DNA of 64,000 nucleotides from Chloroflexota bacterium (GTDB lineage: Bacteria; Chloroflexota; Anaerolineae; UBA4142; SHND01). The notes below the pieces were generated by a model. The model was not told the DNA's origin and ran no database searches. It worked only from the letters and a program-made list of their open reading frames with translations. The stretch covers positions 162,372 to 226,371 of the forward strand of contig SHND01000025.1 in the NCBI GenBank assembly GCA_004295045.1, written 5' to 3'. Shown here one piece after another: positions 36,459 through 44,978 of this stretch. Made by a program: the position numbers and the translations under genes. Position 1 is the first letter of the stretch. Each line of letters starts with the position of its first letter.

Positions 36459-36836
36459 GTCTTTGACCGCAATACATTCGACTTCGATAAAAGTGTGCAT
36501 GAGCAATTGTGCGCCGACGGTTGCGCGGGCGGGATACGGTTCCGTGAAATATTTTTTATAGATTTCGTTATATTTTGCAAAATCTGCCAAATCCGTCAAA
36601 TATGCGGTCACCTTGACCACATCGTTCATGCTGAATCCAGCGGCGTTGAGAATCGCTTTGATGTTTTCAAAGGTGAGCGTAGCTTGTTCTTCAATCGTTC
36701 CGATAACGACTTGCCCCGTTTTCGGATCAATTGGTCCTTGTCCCGCAACGTAAAGTGTATTGCCCGCGCGAATCGCTTGATTGTACGGACCCACGGGGTT
36801 TGGCGCGTTGGGCGTGCGTATCACTTGCTTGGACAT
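36456..36836 (-). CDS. ridA: RidA family reactive intermediate deaminase
   Basis: 126 residues, the standard length. Hydrolyses 2-aminoacrylate-type enamines/imines. Signature Arg in YPARATVGAQLL and C-terminal IEVECIAVKD are present, as is PVGPYNQAIRAGNTLYVAGQGP. Confidence 0.94.
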   Translation of the reverse strand: MSKQVIRTPNAPNPVGPYNQAIRAGNTLYVAGQGPIDPKTGQVVIGTIEEQATLTFENIKAILNAAGFSMNDVVKVTAYLTDLADFAKYNEIYKKYFTEPYPARATVGAQLLMHTFIEVECIAVKD

Positions 36837-36870
36837 TTCGTCTCCTCATTGTGCATTTGACATTCAGTAT

Positions 36871-37311
36871 TCAGCGCGTCATCCACCAAAGCGCAATGAC
36901 GATTCCCAGCAGCATTCCGACAATCACTTCGACCGGTGTGTGTCCCAACAATTCGCGCAATTTTACATCCGAAATGGGATGTCCTTGAAACAATTCTTCA
37001 ATCATTTGGTTCAAAATTTTTGCTTGCATCATCGCGGCGCGTCGAATCCCCGCCGCATCGTACATCGTTACCGCCGCGAACCACAGCGCCAACGCGAAAA
37101 TCGTCGAGCCCAAACCATCCACAATCGCAATGCCGGTTGCCAGCGAACTGACCGCCGCCGAATGCGACGAAGGCATTCCGCCCATCGTCGTCAGCGCGCG
37201 AAAGTTGACCTTGCGGCGCCACAACAGATCAATGAAAAATTTCAAAATCTGCGCCGACGCCCACGCGATGACGGACGCTTGCAATACGCGATTGCCCAAA
37301 AGTTCAGACAT
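36871..37311 (-). CDS. Divergent PAP2 / DUF212 membrane protein
   Basis: 146 residues with three to four membrane helices. The GGMPSSHSAAVSSLA motif is the PAP2-like phosphatase signature of the DUF212 family, with the second His in RELLGHTPVEVIVG. Probably an integral membrane phosphatase acting on a lipid pyrophosphate; function of the family is unproven. Confidence 0.87.
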   Translation of the reverse strand: MSELLGNRVLQASVIAWASAQILKFFIDLLWRRKVNFRALTTMGGMPSSHSAAVSSLATGIAIVDGLGSTIFALALWFAAVTMYDAAGIRRAAMMQAKILNQMIEELFQGHPISDVKLRELLGHTPVEVIVGMLLGIVIALWWMTR

Positions 37312-37362
37312 GGTTCGACTTGGTCACCGCGCGTTTTCGATTTTCAATTTCCGATTGAGCTT

Positions 37363-37617
37363 TCATTCATCGTCATCGTCCAGCATTTGTAATTCACCGT
37401 TTTCGTCGGCGAAAGTTGCCGCATTCGGCGCAAGTTCTTGAATTTTCAATTCCGCGCGTTCGAGCAGCGCCGCGCATTGATTCGCCAATTCCATCCCGCG
37501 TTCGTACAGCGCGAGCGCGGCGTCGAGCGAAAGATTGCCCGCTTCGAGTTTCTCGATGGTTTCTTCAAGTTCGGTATAAAGTTGTTCAAAAGAAGTGTCT
37601 TGGTTTTTCTTTGCCAT
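37363..37617 (-). CDS. xseB: Exodeoxyribonuclease VII small subunit
   Basis: 84 residues. SFEQLYTELEETIEKLEAGNLSLDAALALYERGMEL is the XseB signature. Follows xseA by 34 bases; the two form exonuclease VII. The C-terminal tail is acidic (MLDDDDE). Confidence 0.94.
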   Translation of the reverse strand: MAKKNQDTSFEQLYTELEETIEKLEAGNLSLDAALALYERGMELANQCAALLERAELKIQELAPNAATFADENGELQMLDDDDE

Positions 37618-37651
37618 AAATCATCGCGTAGCACGCGTTCTCTAACGCGTT

Positions 37652-38854
37652 CTATTCCACGCGCGCGGAAAATTCTCCGTCGCGCACGCGTACGTTCACC
37701 AAGTCGTTGGTCGAAACTTGCGCGGCGTCGGTCACAACCGTTTTTTCTTTTCGCACAATCGCATAGCCGCGTTCCAAAGTCGCCAATGGATTCAATGTGT
37801 TCAATTGACGCGCCGCGCTCGCCAACTCGGCGCGTTGGATCTCGAGGCGGCGCTCGATCTGTCGCGTTGCGCTGCGTGTCATATCGTCCAAACGCTGCCG
37901 CCGATTTTCGACTTGCGTGCGCGGCGACGCGCGGTGCAGCGCGTTAGCGGAATGAATCAAACTGCGCCGCGTTTCCACAATCTGTTCGTGCATAGCGCGC
38001 TGCAATCGTTTTTCGTACAAGATCAAATCCGCGCGCAATTCGTTTTGATCGGGCGTGCAAAACTGCGCGGCGGCGGTGGGCGTCGGCGCGCGCACGTCCG
38101 CGCAAAAATCGGCGATGGTGAAATCCGTTTCGTGTCCTACGCCCGAAACGACTGGCACGCGCGACGCCACAATCGCGCGCGCGACGCGTTCGTCGTTGAA
38201 CGCCCACAAATCTTCAATCGAGCCGCCGCCGCGCGCGAGAATCGCGACATCGAGATTTGGGATCTGTTGCACGAGTTTCAAAGCCGCGCAAATTTGCGAA
38301 GGCGCGTCCGCGCCTTGAACGGCGGTGTTGACGAGAAACACTTGGGGCAGCGGATAGCGGCGTTCGAGAATATGGCGAATGTCTTGAATCACCGCGCCGG
38401 AGCGCGAGGTGACGATGCCGATGCGCTGTGGAAATTTTGGGAGCGGACGTTTGCGTTCTTCATCGAACAATCCCTCGTTCGCCAATTTCGTTTTTAATTT
38501 TTCAAATTCCTGCCACAACGCGCCCGCGCCGAGCAGTTCCATCGTATCCACGTACAACTGCACTTCGCCCCGCGCGTCATACACGGAAACGTGCCCATGC
38601 GCGTTGACCGCTTCGCCCTCTTGGGGCAAACGCGCCAAACGCGCTACTTGTCCTTTCCACATCACACAGCGCATCGAAGCGTTTTCATCTTTCAACGAAA
38701 AATAAAAATGCCCGGACGCGTAGCGACTCGCGTTCGAGACTTCGCCCTGCACCCACACATCGGACATCAAATCATCGGACTCGACAACGCGGCGCAAATG
38801 CGTGGTGAGTTCGCTGACGCGGAGGATGGTGGGTGTGAAAAGGGAGAATTGCAT
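37652..38854 (-). CDS. xseA: Exodeoxyribonuclease VII large subunit
   Basis: 400 residues from ATG 38854 (MQFSLFTPTILRVSELT). OB-fold VWVQGEVSNASRYASGHFYFSLKDE at the N-terminus, then the nuclease core with PQRIGIVTSRSGAVIQDI and ARGGGSIEDLWAFNDE. Degrades single-stranded DNA with XseB. The frame extends to ATG 38887 but that part is encoded by the 38861-38932 inverted repeat, so 38854 is preferred although no clear ribosome site precedes it. Confidence 0.93.
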   Translation of the reverse strand: MQFSLFTPTILRVSELTTHLRRVVESDDLMSDVWVQGEVSNASRYASGHFYFSLKDENASMRCVMWKGQVARLARLPQEGEAVNAHGHVSVYDARGEVQLYVDTMELLGAGALWQEFEKLKTKLANEGLFDEERKRPLPKFPQRIGIVTSRSGAVIQDIRHILERRYPLPQVFLVNTAVQGADAPSQICAALKLVQQIPNLDVAILARGGGSIEDLWAFNDERVARAIVASRVPVVSGVGHETDFTIADFCADVRAPTPTAAAQFCTPDQNELRADLILYEKRLQRAMHEQIVETRRSLIHSANALHRASPRTQVENRRQRLDDMTRSATRQIERRLEIQRAELASAARQLNTLNPLATLERGYAIVRKEKTVVTDAAQVSTNDLVNVRVRDGEFSARVE

Positions 38855-38860
38855 AACAAC

Positions 38861-38932
38861 GTAGGGGCGAAGCATTGACAGAAACAAACGCGACTCGATG
38901 CGCGAGCGCGTATGTCAATGCTTCGCCCCTAC
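38861..38932. repeat. Perfect 20-base inverted repeat between efp and xseA
   Basis: GTAGGGGCGAAGCATTGACA and its exact reverse complement flank a 32-base centre. It resembles the GTAGGG...CCCTAC elements at 9155 and 13456 in its end sequence and layout. Confidence 0.9.
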
Positions 38933-38949
38933 CGCACAAAATACATAAA

Positions 38950-39510
38950 TCAGACGCGCGTCAGGTATTCACCGCTTTCGGTATTAACGCGCACGGTGTC
39001 GCCGGTGTTGACGAAAAAGGGAACTTGGACAACGGCGCCCGTTTCGAGCGTTGCGGGTTTGCCTCCGCCCGACGCGGTGTTGCCTTTGAACGCGGGCGCA
39101 GTTTCGGAAACGATCAAATCAACCGTCGTCGGAAGTTGCACATCCAGCGGCTCTTCTTCGTAGACTAACAGTTCGACGTTGATGCCTTCTTTTAACCACT
39201 GCGCGTGTTCGCCAATCACGTTATCTGACAGCGCGGGCTGCTCATACGTCTCTTGATCCATAAAGACGAAATTGTCGCCGTCTTTGTACAAATATTGGAC
39301 TTTTTTCGTTTCGAGTCGAACATCTTGGACGCGTCCGCCCGACTGGAAATTTTTCTGAATCGTCGCGCCCGTGCGCAAATTGCGCGCTTTGACGTTGATG
39401 GTGGCGTTGCCGCGTCCCTGTTTGTTGTGCTGATAATCCAAGACGACGAACAAATTGCCGTCGTCGTCAATAAAGGTTGTGCCTTTGCGTAAATCTTGTA
39501 CGCCAATCAT
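38950..39510 (-). CDS. efp: Elongation factor P
   Basis: 186 residues, three OB-type beta-barrels. Relieves ribosome stalling at polyproline. The modification loop reads KQGRGNA with Arg33 at the tip, where Lys34 stands in E. coli; Arg at this place is rhamnosylated in some bacteria by EarP, but no modifying enzyme is seen here. The C-terminal GEYLTRV is normal. Confidence 0.95.
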   Translation of the reverse strand: MIGVQDLRKGTTFIDDDGNLFVVLDYQHNKQGRGNATINVKARNLRTGATIQKNFQSGGRVQDVRLETKKVQYLYKDGDNFVFMDQETYEQPALSDNVIGEHAQWLKEGINVELLVYEEEPLDVQLPTTVDLIVSETAPAFKGNTASGGGKPATLETGAVVQVPFFVNTGDTVRVNTESGEYLTRV

Positions 39511-39559
39511 AAAATCCTCTTGCTAGAATGGAATGATGCAAATTTTTTTGCGAGGGAAG

Positions 39560-39587
39560 ATTATAGCGCGGGCAGATACATTCTCAA
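39560..39587 (-). promoter_or_regulatory. Promoter of efp
   Basis: On the minus strand TTGAGA (39587-39582), 16-base spacer, TATAAT (39565-39560). AGAGGATTTT then precedes the efp ATG. Confidence 0.65.
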
Positions 39588-39596
39588 AATGATTCT

Positions 39597-39775
39597 CGGT
39601 CAATCCACCCCGCCGCGCGTTTGCCCAATTCTTTCATCGGTCCATGCTGTTTCGTGCATTTCGGCAGCGATTCCAAAAACAATCTGCCGTAATTTTTTGT
39701 CAGCATGCACTTGTCCAAAATCACCACGACGCCGCGATCCGATTTGCTGCGAATCAATCTGCCGACCCCTCGACC
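39597..39775 (-). pseudogene. Duplicated 3' end of dinG
   Basis: About 175 bases that match the last part of the dinG gene at 40566-40740 at roughly 90% by eye. In the dinG frame it reads GVGRLIRSKSDRGVVVILDK, then LTKNYGRLFLESLPKCTKQ and AAGWIDRESF-stop, with no internal stop. The intact dinG ends WIDQMKNEEVV instead. The fragment lies downstream of the DUF5678/aspartic-protease pair, while the intact dinG lies upstream of it. It has no plausible start and is best read as a leftover original tail or a copy carried with the two-gene cassette. Confidence 0.85.
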
Positions 39776-39781
39776 CGCGTC

Positions 39782-40156
39782 TCATATCTCCAAAATTGAC
39801 TTGGGCCTGTCAAGCACAATCCGCATCATGTTCAAAAAATTTCGCCCCAATACAATAATTTGTTCGTTCTCATCACCAAACACCTCAATGGCGGGAAAGC
39901 GTAACTCGTTGACGATCAAATCAACTTCATGAACTGTTACGGGATAACCTGGCGCGGCCGGATTTGCCCTCGCCACAGCCGAATACAAGACGGGCGCTTT
40001 CAGACGTTTCAAAATTTGGAGCGGAATATGAGTCATATCCGCGCCTGTGTCAACCAGCGCGGTCAAAGTTGTTCGCGGCGATGCATCAGGAAAAGCGATA
40101 CCAACGCGTAATACAGGCGCGAATGGACGGAATTTGGCGCTATATCGAATTTTCAT
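39782..40156 (-). CDS. Retropepsin-like aspartic protease
   Basis: 124 residues. ALVDTGADMTHIP holds the catalytic Asp36 of the DTGA motif, and VLGRNFLNMMRIVLD resembles the retropepsin ILGRD motif. A protein of this size would act as a homodimer. Overlaps the DUF5678 gene by 17 bases and is second in the cassette. Targets unknown. Confidence 0.85.
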   Translation of the reverse strand: MKIRYSAKFRPFAPVLRVGIAFPDASPRTTLTALVDTGADMTHIPLQILKRLKAPVLYSAVARANPAAPGYPVTVHEVDLIVNELRFPAIEVFGDENEQIIVLGRNFLNMMRIVLDRPKSILEI

Positions 40157-40544
40157 TTCGAATCATCCGGGTACTATAGAGACGAATCTCGCGTGCTCCC
40201 TCTGCAGGCATCATCAACACCGCTGTATTCCTATATTTCGCGCGGATGCGACGAGAGAGGGAGCCAAGTTCGGGGTCATGGTCAACTAGCGTTTGATTGT
40301 GAACTGCTACATACACCCCCGCATACTTTTGTTTTTCTCTTTTGGACTGTTTCATCCACCATGACTGTTCCCGATTAATTTTCTCTACGTCTGCCGCATA
40401 TTTGTCGCGCTTGGCTTGTACGCGACGAATGGGTTTTATATTCAGCTGTTGCGTGATGCGCGCGACAATTTCTAACTGTTGTTGCCGCGACAAGCGCGCA
40501 ATCTGTCGTTCGATTTGTTCCACAATCACTTGTTCACGAATCAT
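40140..40544 (-). CDS. DUF5678-like protein
   Basis: 134 residues. An N-terminal helical part (REQVIVEQIERQIARLSRQQQLEI) resembles antitoxin-like leaders; the C-terminal part YAGVYVAVHNQTLVDHDPELG and IRAKYRNTAVLM matches the DUF5678 pattern. Its ATG overlaps the dinG TGA (ATGA), with GAGGAGGT as ribosome site inside dinG. Pairs with the aspartic protease; I regard this pair as a recurrent neighbourhood, function unknown. Confidence 0.75.
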   Translation of the reverse strand: MIREQVIVEQIERQIARLSRQQQLEIVARITQQLNIKPIRRVQAKRDKYAADVEKINREQSWWMKQSKREKQKYAGVYVAVHNQTLVDHDPELGSLSRRIRAKYRNTAVLMMPAEGAREIRLYSTRMIRNENSI

Positions 40545-43390
40545 ACCACCTCCTCGTTTTTCATTTGGTCAATCCATCCCGCCGCGCGTTTCGCCAATTC
40601 TTTCATCGGTCCTTGTTGTTTTGTACACTTCGGCAGTGATTCCAAAAACAAGCGCCCGTAATTTTTTGTCAGGACGCGTTTGTCCAAAATCACCACGACG
40701 CCGCGATCCGATTTACTGCGAATCAATCTGCCGAACCCTTGACGGAAACGCAGCACCGCTTCGGGAACGGCGTACTGTCCGAATGGGTCATCGAATGTTT
40801 CACTGCGCGCCGCGAAAATCGGGTCGCTTGGGACGTTGAACGGCAAACGCGTAATCGCCAAACACGACAACGCTTCGCCCACAACATCAATCCCTTCCCA
40901 AAACGATTTCGTGCCAAAGAGCGCCATGCGTTCTTGCGTCTTGAAGGTGTCGAGAACCTGACGGCGTGAACCATCGAGACCTTGCGCGAGAATCAACACA
41001 TCATCTTGTTCCAATGGACGCGCCAACGCGCGATAGGTGGATTGCAACTGCGAATGTGAGGTGAACAGCACCAGCGCGCGTCCTTGCGTCGCGCGCAACA
41101 AATCGCCGAGTGCGGTTTCAATCGCTTTTTGATAGCCCTGCTGCCCCGGTTCGGGGATATCGTTCGGGACGTACACCAGCGCGGCTTGTTCGTAATCGAA
41201 CGGCGAACCGAGTAACAGATGATCCGCCCATTCGCCGATGCCGAGACGATTTTCGATAAAGTTGAACGAGCCGCCAATGCTCATCGTCGCACTTGTGAGA
41301 ATCACCGTTTCGCGCGTCGCGAATAAATTTTTATGCAGCATATCGCCAACGTGCAGCGGCGCGGCATGTACGCCAATGTCCTGCGTCTGCCGATTCACGC
41401 TCGCCCAATAAATGTCACTCTGCGCGGGCTTGACGAGAATGCGTTCGAGCGCGGTGTGCGTTTCGCGGATGCGGCGCTGCGCGGACAGGATGTCTTGTAA
41501 CAAATCCGCATAGCCCACCAAGTCCGCGTTCTCCAACTCTTGCCACGCGCGATAAATTTTTTCCAATCCTTCGGTGAGCGTCAAAAATTTCGTCGCGAGA
41601 TTTTCCCACTCCAATTCAACGCCGCTCCAGCCGGGCTGCATTCGACGTGAAGGCGTAATGCGAAATTGTTTGTCGCCGCCGCCGGCATCACTTTCGCCGC
41701 CATCTTGCTGCTGCGCGAGAAAACGTTCCAGCGCGTCGAACAATGCGTATGCCGCGCGCCCCGCGCCCGTCGCGTCGCGTTCGATTTGGTCGAGCGTTTG
41801 TTGAAAATCGCGCGCGCTGGATGCTTTTTTGGAATGACGCAGCGTCGTGCCGAGATTGTAAATGAGTCCAATGCGTTCGCCCGCGATTTGGCGCAGCAGC
41901 GCGTCAATCGAGTTGCGCGTCGCGTCGAACGCGAGCGCGTCGGTGGCGCGCGCTTCGAGGTGATGCGCTTCGTCCACGATGAGATACTGAAATTCGGGCA
42001 GGACGCGATTTTCCAACGCCATGTCGGACAATAACAACGCGTGATTGACGATGACGAGATGCGCGCTTTCCGCTTTTTCGCGCGCGCGGAAAAAGAAACA
42101 TTTGTCGAGACGATTCGCGCAGCGTTCGACGGTGCAGTGTTCGGGGTCGCTGGCGAGACGCGCCCACACTTTGAGTTCGGGCGGCGTGAATGTGAGTTCC
42201 GCCATGTCGCCCGTCGTCGTCGAAGGGAGCCACGCGAGAATTTTTGCCAGCACGCGAATTTCTTCGGGCGTGTGCGACTCTTGTCGCCGCAGCGCGTCGA
42301 AACGGCGCAAGCATAAATAATTGCTGCGCCCTTTTAGCACAGTGAATTTGAAATCGAGCGGCAAAACTTTTTGGATGGCGGGAATGTCTTTTTGCGAAAG
42401 TTGGTCTTGCAAGTTGATGGTGTTGGTGGAAACAATCACGCGGTCATTGTTTTGTGCCGCCCACGAAATCGCGGGTAATAAATACGCGATGGACTTGCCC
42501 GTCCCCGTGCCCGCCTCCACCAACAATACGCCACTGTCGTTGAACGCGTCCGTCACCGCGCGCAGCATTTCCACTTGTTCGGCGCGATATTCGAACCCCG
42601 GAAAATCTTTTTCAAATAATCCGTCGGGCGAAATCATTGCTTGCAGCGCGTCGGCGTCGAGCAAGGTCTTGGTGACTTTGGCTTTCAACGGGCGCGCGTC
42701 TTTGTTCCGCGAAAAGAGTACGCCAAACTGCTCGTCATCCTGCGCGATGCCTTTTGCTTTTAACTGCGCGCCAATCGAGCCGCCCGCAAAGGCGTTGCGC
42801 GCGGCGTCGCGCTGAATGTCTTGCCACACATAACGCAGCGACCAGTCGCTTTTCGCCGAGATGCGCGCGATCTCTTGAATCGTTTTCGGATTCAACTGCG
42901 CGGCGCGTTCGAGCAGCGCGAGAAAAAGTTGATGCGTCGCTTTGGCGTCTTCCAGCGCGCGATGTTTGGTGGCGTACTCAATTTTCAATTCGCGCGCGAG
43001 CTGCGCGAGCGAATAGCGCGCGGCGTAAGGAATGAGAATGGACGCGAGTTCAAAGGTGTCGAGCGTGGGATTTTGCAAACGCATTCCGCCGCGCTGCAAA
43101 AATTGCATGTCGAGCCAAACAGTGTGTCCGACGATGGGGTTTTCGCCGACGAAACGTCCCAGCGAAGGAATCAGAGAAGAAAAGGATGGCGCGCGTTCAA
43201 TGTCCGCGCGCGTGATTCCTGTCAGGCGTTCGACTTTGGTCGAGAGGGCGCGTCCCGGATTGACGAGGCACGCCCAAGTGTCGAGTACTTGATCGTCGCG
43301 AAATTTTACCGCGCCGACTTCTAAAATTGCATCGTGTTCGGGATTGAGTCCCGTGAATTCCAAATCGAGCGCAACATAGACGCGGGGCAT
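40541..43390 (-). CDS. dinG: DinG-family helicase with N-terminal 3'-5' exonuclease domain
   Basis: 949 residues. DEDDh exonuclease (1-165): Asp9/Glu11 in ALDLEFTG and HRALEDAKATH. XPD/DinG-like superfamily 2 helicase: Walker A EAGTGTGKS near 295, four Cys for a [4Fe-4S] cluster (YLC, EHC, ERC, DKC), DEAHH box, and C-terminal QGFGRLIRSKSDRGVVVILDKR. Unwinds DNA, R-loops or repair intermediates. The last ~60 codons are duplicated at 39597-39775. Coupled by ATGA to the DUF5678 gene. Confidence 0.94.
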   Translation of the reverse strand: MPRVYVALDLEFTGLNPEHDAILEVGAVKFRDDQVLDTWACLVNPGRALSTKVERLTGITRADIERAPSFSSLIPSLGRFVGENPIVGHTVWLDMQFLQRGGMRLQNPTLDTFELASILIPYAARYSLAQLARELKIEYATKHRALEDAKATHQLFLALLERAAQLNPKTIQEIARISAKSDWSLRYVWQDIQRDAARNAFAGGSIGAQLKAKGIAQDDEQFGVLFSRNKDARPLKAKVTKTLLDADALQAMISPDGLFEKDFPGFEYRAEQVEMLRAVTDAFNDSGVLLVEAGTGTGKSIAYLLPAISWAAQNNDRVIVSTNTINLQDQLSQKDIPAIQKVLPLDFKFTVLKGRSNYLCLRRFDALRRQESHTPEEIRVLAKILAWLPSTTTGDMAELTFTPPELKVWARLASDPEHCTVERCANRLDKCFFFRAREKAESAHLVIVNHALLLSDMALENRVLPEFQYLIVDEAHHLEARATDALAFDATRNSIDALLRQIAGERIGLIYNLGTTLRHSKKASSARDFQQTLDQIERDATGAGRAAYALFDALERFLAQQQDGGESDAGGGDKQFRITPSRRMQPGWSGVELEWENLATKFLTLTEGLEKIYRAWQELENADLVGYADLLQDILSAQRRIRETHTALERILVKPAQSDIYWASVNRQTQDIGVHAAPLHVGDMLHKNLFATRETVILTSATMSIGGSFNFIENRLGIGEWADHLLLGSPFDYEQAALVYVPNDIPEPGQQGYQKAIETALGDLLRATQGRALVLFTSHSQLQSTYRALARPLEQDDVLILAQGLDGSRRQVLDTFKTQERMALFGTKSFWEGIDVVGEALSCLAITRLPFNVPSDPIFAARSETFDDPFGQYAVPEAVLRFRQGFGRLIRSKSDRGVVVILDKRVLTKNYGRLFLESLPKCTKQQGPMKELAKRAAGWIDQMKNEEVV

Positions 43391-43451
43391 AAATAAGGCT
43401 TTCTAGGGTTTTAGATTTTTGGCTGTGGAAATGTAATGGGGATTCTAACAC

Positions 43452-43487
43452 AAAAAAAATGACACGAGAATGAGGACGCGTCATTTT
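43452..43487 (-). terminator. Terminator after the PIN/RHH pair
   Basis: AAAATGAC/GTCATTTT stem (extended by GCG/CGT) followed on the minus strand by TTTTTTTTG, between the RHH stop (43571) and the dinG start. Confidence 0.75.
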
Positions 43488-43570
43488 GAATTTACGTGTG
43501 ATATAAATTATCTGCCTTGCCAATCCATCATTTTGATGATGCGCTGAGAAAAAGACATCTCTTCTGGATC

Positions 43571-43804
43571 CTACCGGTCGTATTCTGGCGGTTCTTTCTT
43601 TGCCACTTTTGACATGGCTTTCGCGAATTTCACTTTGCTGGCGCGCTTTGCGCGCGCCTTTAAATAGTCTTCTGCGCCCAACGCGGCGATTTTTTCCGCT
43701 AACGCCAAAGCAATGAGTTGGTTGATTGAGATCTTTTCTTTGCGCGCGATTTCACGCGCAGATTTGTGGAGAGATTCGGGAAGTCTGAGACTGAGCGTAC
43801 TCAT
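43571..43804 (-). CDS. Ribbon-helix-helix antitoxin
   Basis: 77 residues. STLSLRLPESLHKSAREIARKEKISINQLIALALAEKIAAL is an RHH DNA-binding domain, followed by a basic tail. Its ATG overlaps the stop of the PIN toxin by four bases; toxin-first order is the reverse of usual vapBC. Confidence 0.83.
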   Translation of the reverse strand: MSTLSLRLPESLHKSAREIARKEKISINQLIALALAEKIAALGAEDYLKARAKRASKVKFAKAMSKVAKKEPPEYDR

Positions 43805-44226
43805 ATTTCACCTACGATCGCTAAAAACGCTTTGGGCGTTATCGCCTTGATACCGAATTTTTCAGTTCCCTTAAAATCATTGATATTATACGTTATGATA
43901 TAAGGGCAATTGGCTGTGACTGCCAACTCCAATACCGTATCATCATTCGGGTCATCCAATTGAGGACGCCACAGATAAAAAATCTGCCAGTGGTTCGAGT
44001 TGCTGATGACGAAATCAAGGATGTCGTCAATGTCTTTTTCACTCAAATTGATTTCGGCAAGCATGGCTTTAGCGGCTGCCTCATATTCGAGTGCCAAAGG
44101 TACGGACAAGTTCAATTGGTATATCTCACTGTCAATGAGTGAAAAGAGTTTGTAAGCGGCTCCGAATTGTGAGCGTAAAGCCGTAACGAAAATGTTGGTG
44201 TCCGCGACAATCTGGTACTTGCTCAC
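43801..44226 (-). CDS. PIN-domain toxin of the 'putative TA toxin, PIN family' type
   Basis: 141 residues. IVADTNIFVTALRSQFGAAYKL, central Glu (ALEYEAAAKAML), and DDPNDDTVLELAVTANCPYIITYNINDF carry the acidic PIN residues. Predicted ribonuclease controlled by the RHH protein encoded next. Lower GCGC content than neighbours. Confidence 0.87.
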   Translation of the reverse strand: MSKYQIVADTNIFVTALRSQFGAAYKLFSLIDSEIYQLNLSVPLALEYEAAAKAMLAEINLSEKDIDDILDFVISNSNHWQIFYLWRPQLDDPNDDTVLELAVTANCPYIITYNINDFKGTEKFGIKAITPKAFLAIVGEI

Positions 44227-44271
44227 GCTGGTATTGTATATGATACCTTACTGGGCGTCAATCCTTTCAAT

Positions 44272-44302
44272 CAAAAAAGCGGAGCATTTCGCCCCGCCTT
44301 TT
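44272..44302 (-). terminator. Terminator of the 44303 gene
   Basis: AAAAAAGGCGGGGC/GCTCCGCTTTTTT hairpin with U-run starting at the stop codon on the minus strand. Confidence 0.85.
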
Positions 44303-44926
44303 TTATTTCACTTCATCCGAACCGCCAAACGTAATCGTCGAGTCACCAAAGCGGTCTGCAATCGGATTATCTCGATTCAAAGCATTCGGGTCGGATTTTA
44401 CTTCAACGTGTGCCGCGGGCACGTGCACATCTTGTCCAAATACCGGCTGGTCGTTATCATAGCGGTCCGCGACGGGGTCTTTTGTGCCTTGGCTCGCGCC
44501 CGCATCCGTACCTTCACGCGCTTTACGTTTTTCCTCTACATTACTTTTTTTTTGCGCCAACCATTGATTCAAACCTCGCAAGCCGCGCGCGAGCCCGGTC
44601 TGAGCTTCATCGGCGGCATAGCGCGCCGTGCCTTGCACAGTGCCTGAAAGGTCTGACGATTGTGCTTTGTTGATCGCGTTGTTCACGCCTTTTTCCACAT
44701 CGCGCCAGGCAGAAGTCAACTGCGTTTCAATATCTTTGCCGCGCGAAGAGGTGCGAGCGGTTTGAAACAGTCCCTCGATCTGTTTTCCAAATTCGCGCAA
44801 TTCATCCGCGAGATTGGCGTCCGATGTTTCCGTGTTTGTCTTGGCGCTGCCGGGCGTTTCGGTGGTTGTCGTTGGCTCTGGTGTTGGTCCGGCGGCGGGG
44901 TCCATTCGTGCTTCTTCCGTGCTCAT
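44303..44926 (-). CDS. Hypothetical low-complexity, apolipoprotein-like protein
   Basis: 207 residues. Pro/Thr/Glu-rich N-terminus (1-40), an amphipathic helical middle (about 41-135) and a C-terminal tail containing two similar motifs, DPVADRYDNDQPVFGQD and NPIADRFGDSTITFGG. GAGGAGGAATTATG precedes the start. Such proteins are often stress-related or membrane-associated, but no family is recognised. Confidence 0.7.
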   Translation of the reverse strand: MSTEEARMDPAAGPTPEPTTTTETPGSAKTNTETSDANLADELREFGKQIEGLFQTARTSSRGKDIETQLTSAWRDVEKGVNNAINKAQSSDLSGTVQGTARYAADEAQTGLARGLRGLNQWLAQKKSNVEEKRKAREGTDAGASQGTKDPVADRYDNDQPVFGQDVHVPAAHVEVKSDPNALNRDNPIADRFGDSTITFGGSDEVK

Positions 44927-44978
44927 AATTCCTCCTCAAGAATCTGTCAATCCATTTTACGACAAAAATCGCTGTGGG

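Noticed and set aside
38855..38887. Upstream ATG 38887 as xseA start
   Set aside because: The extra codons derive from the 38861-38932 inverted repeat and do not match the XseA N-terminus.
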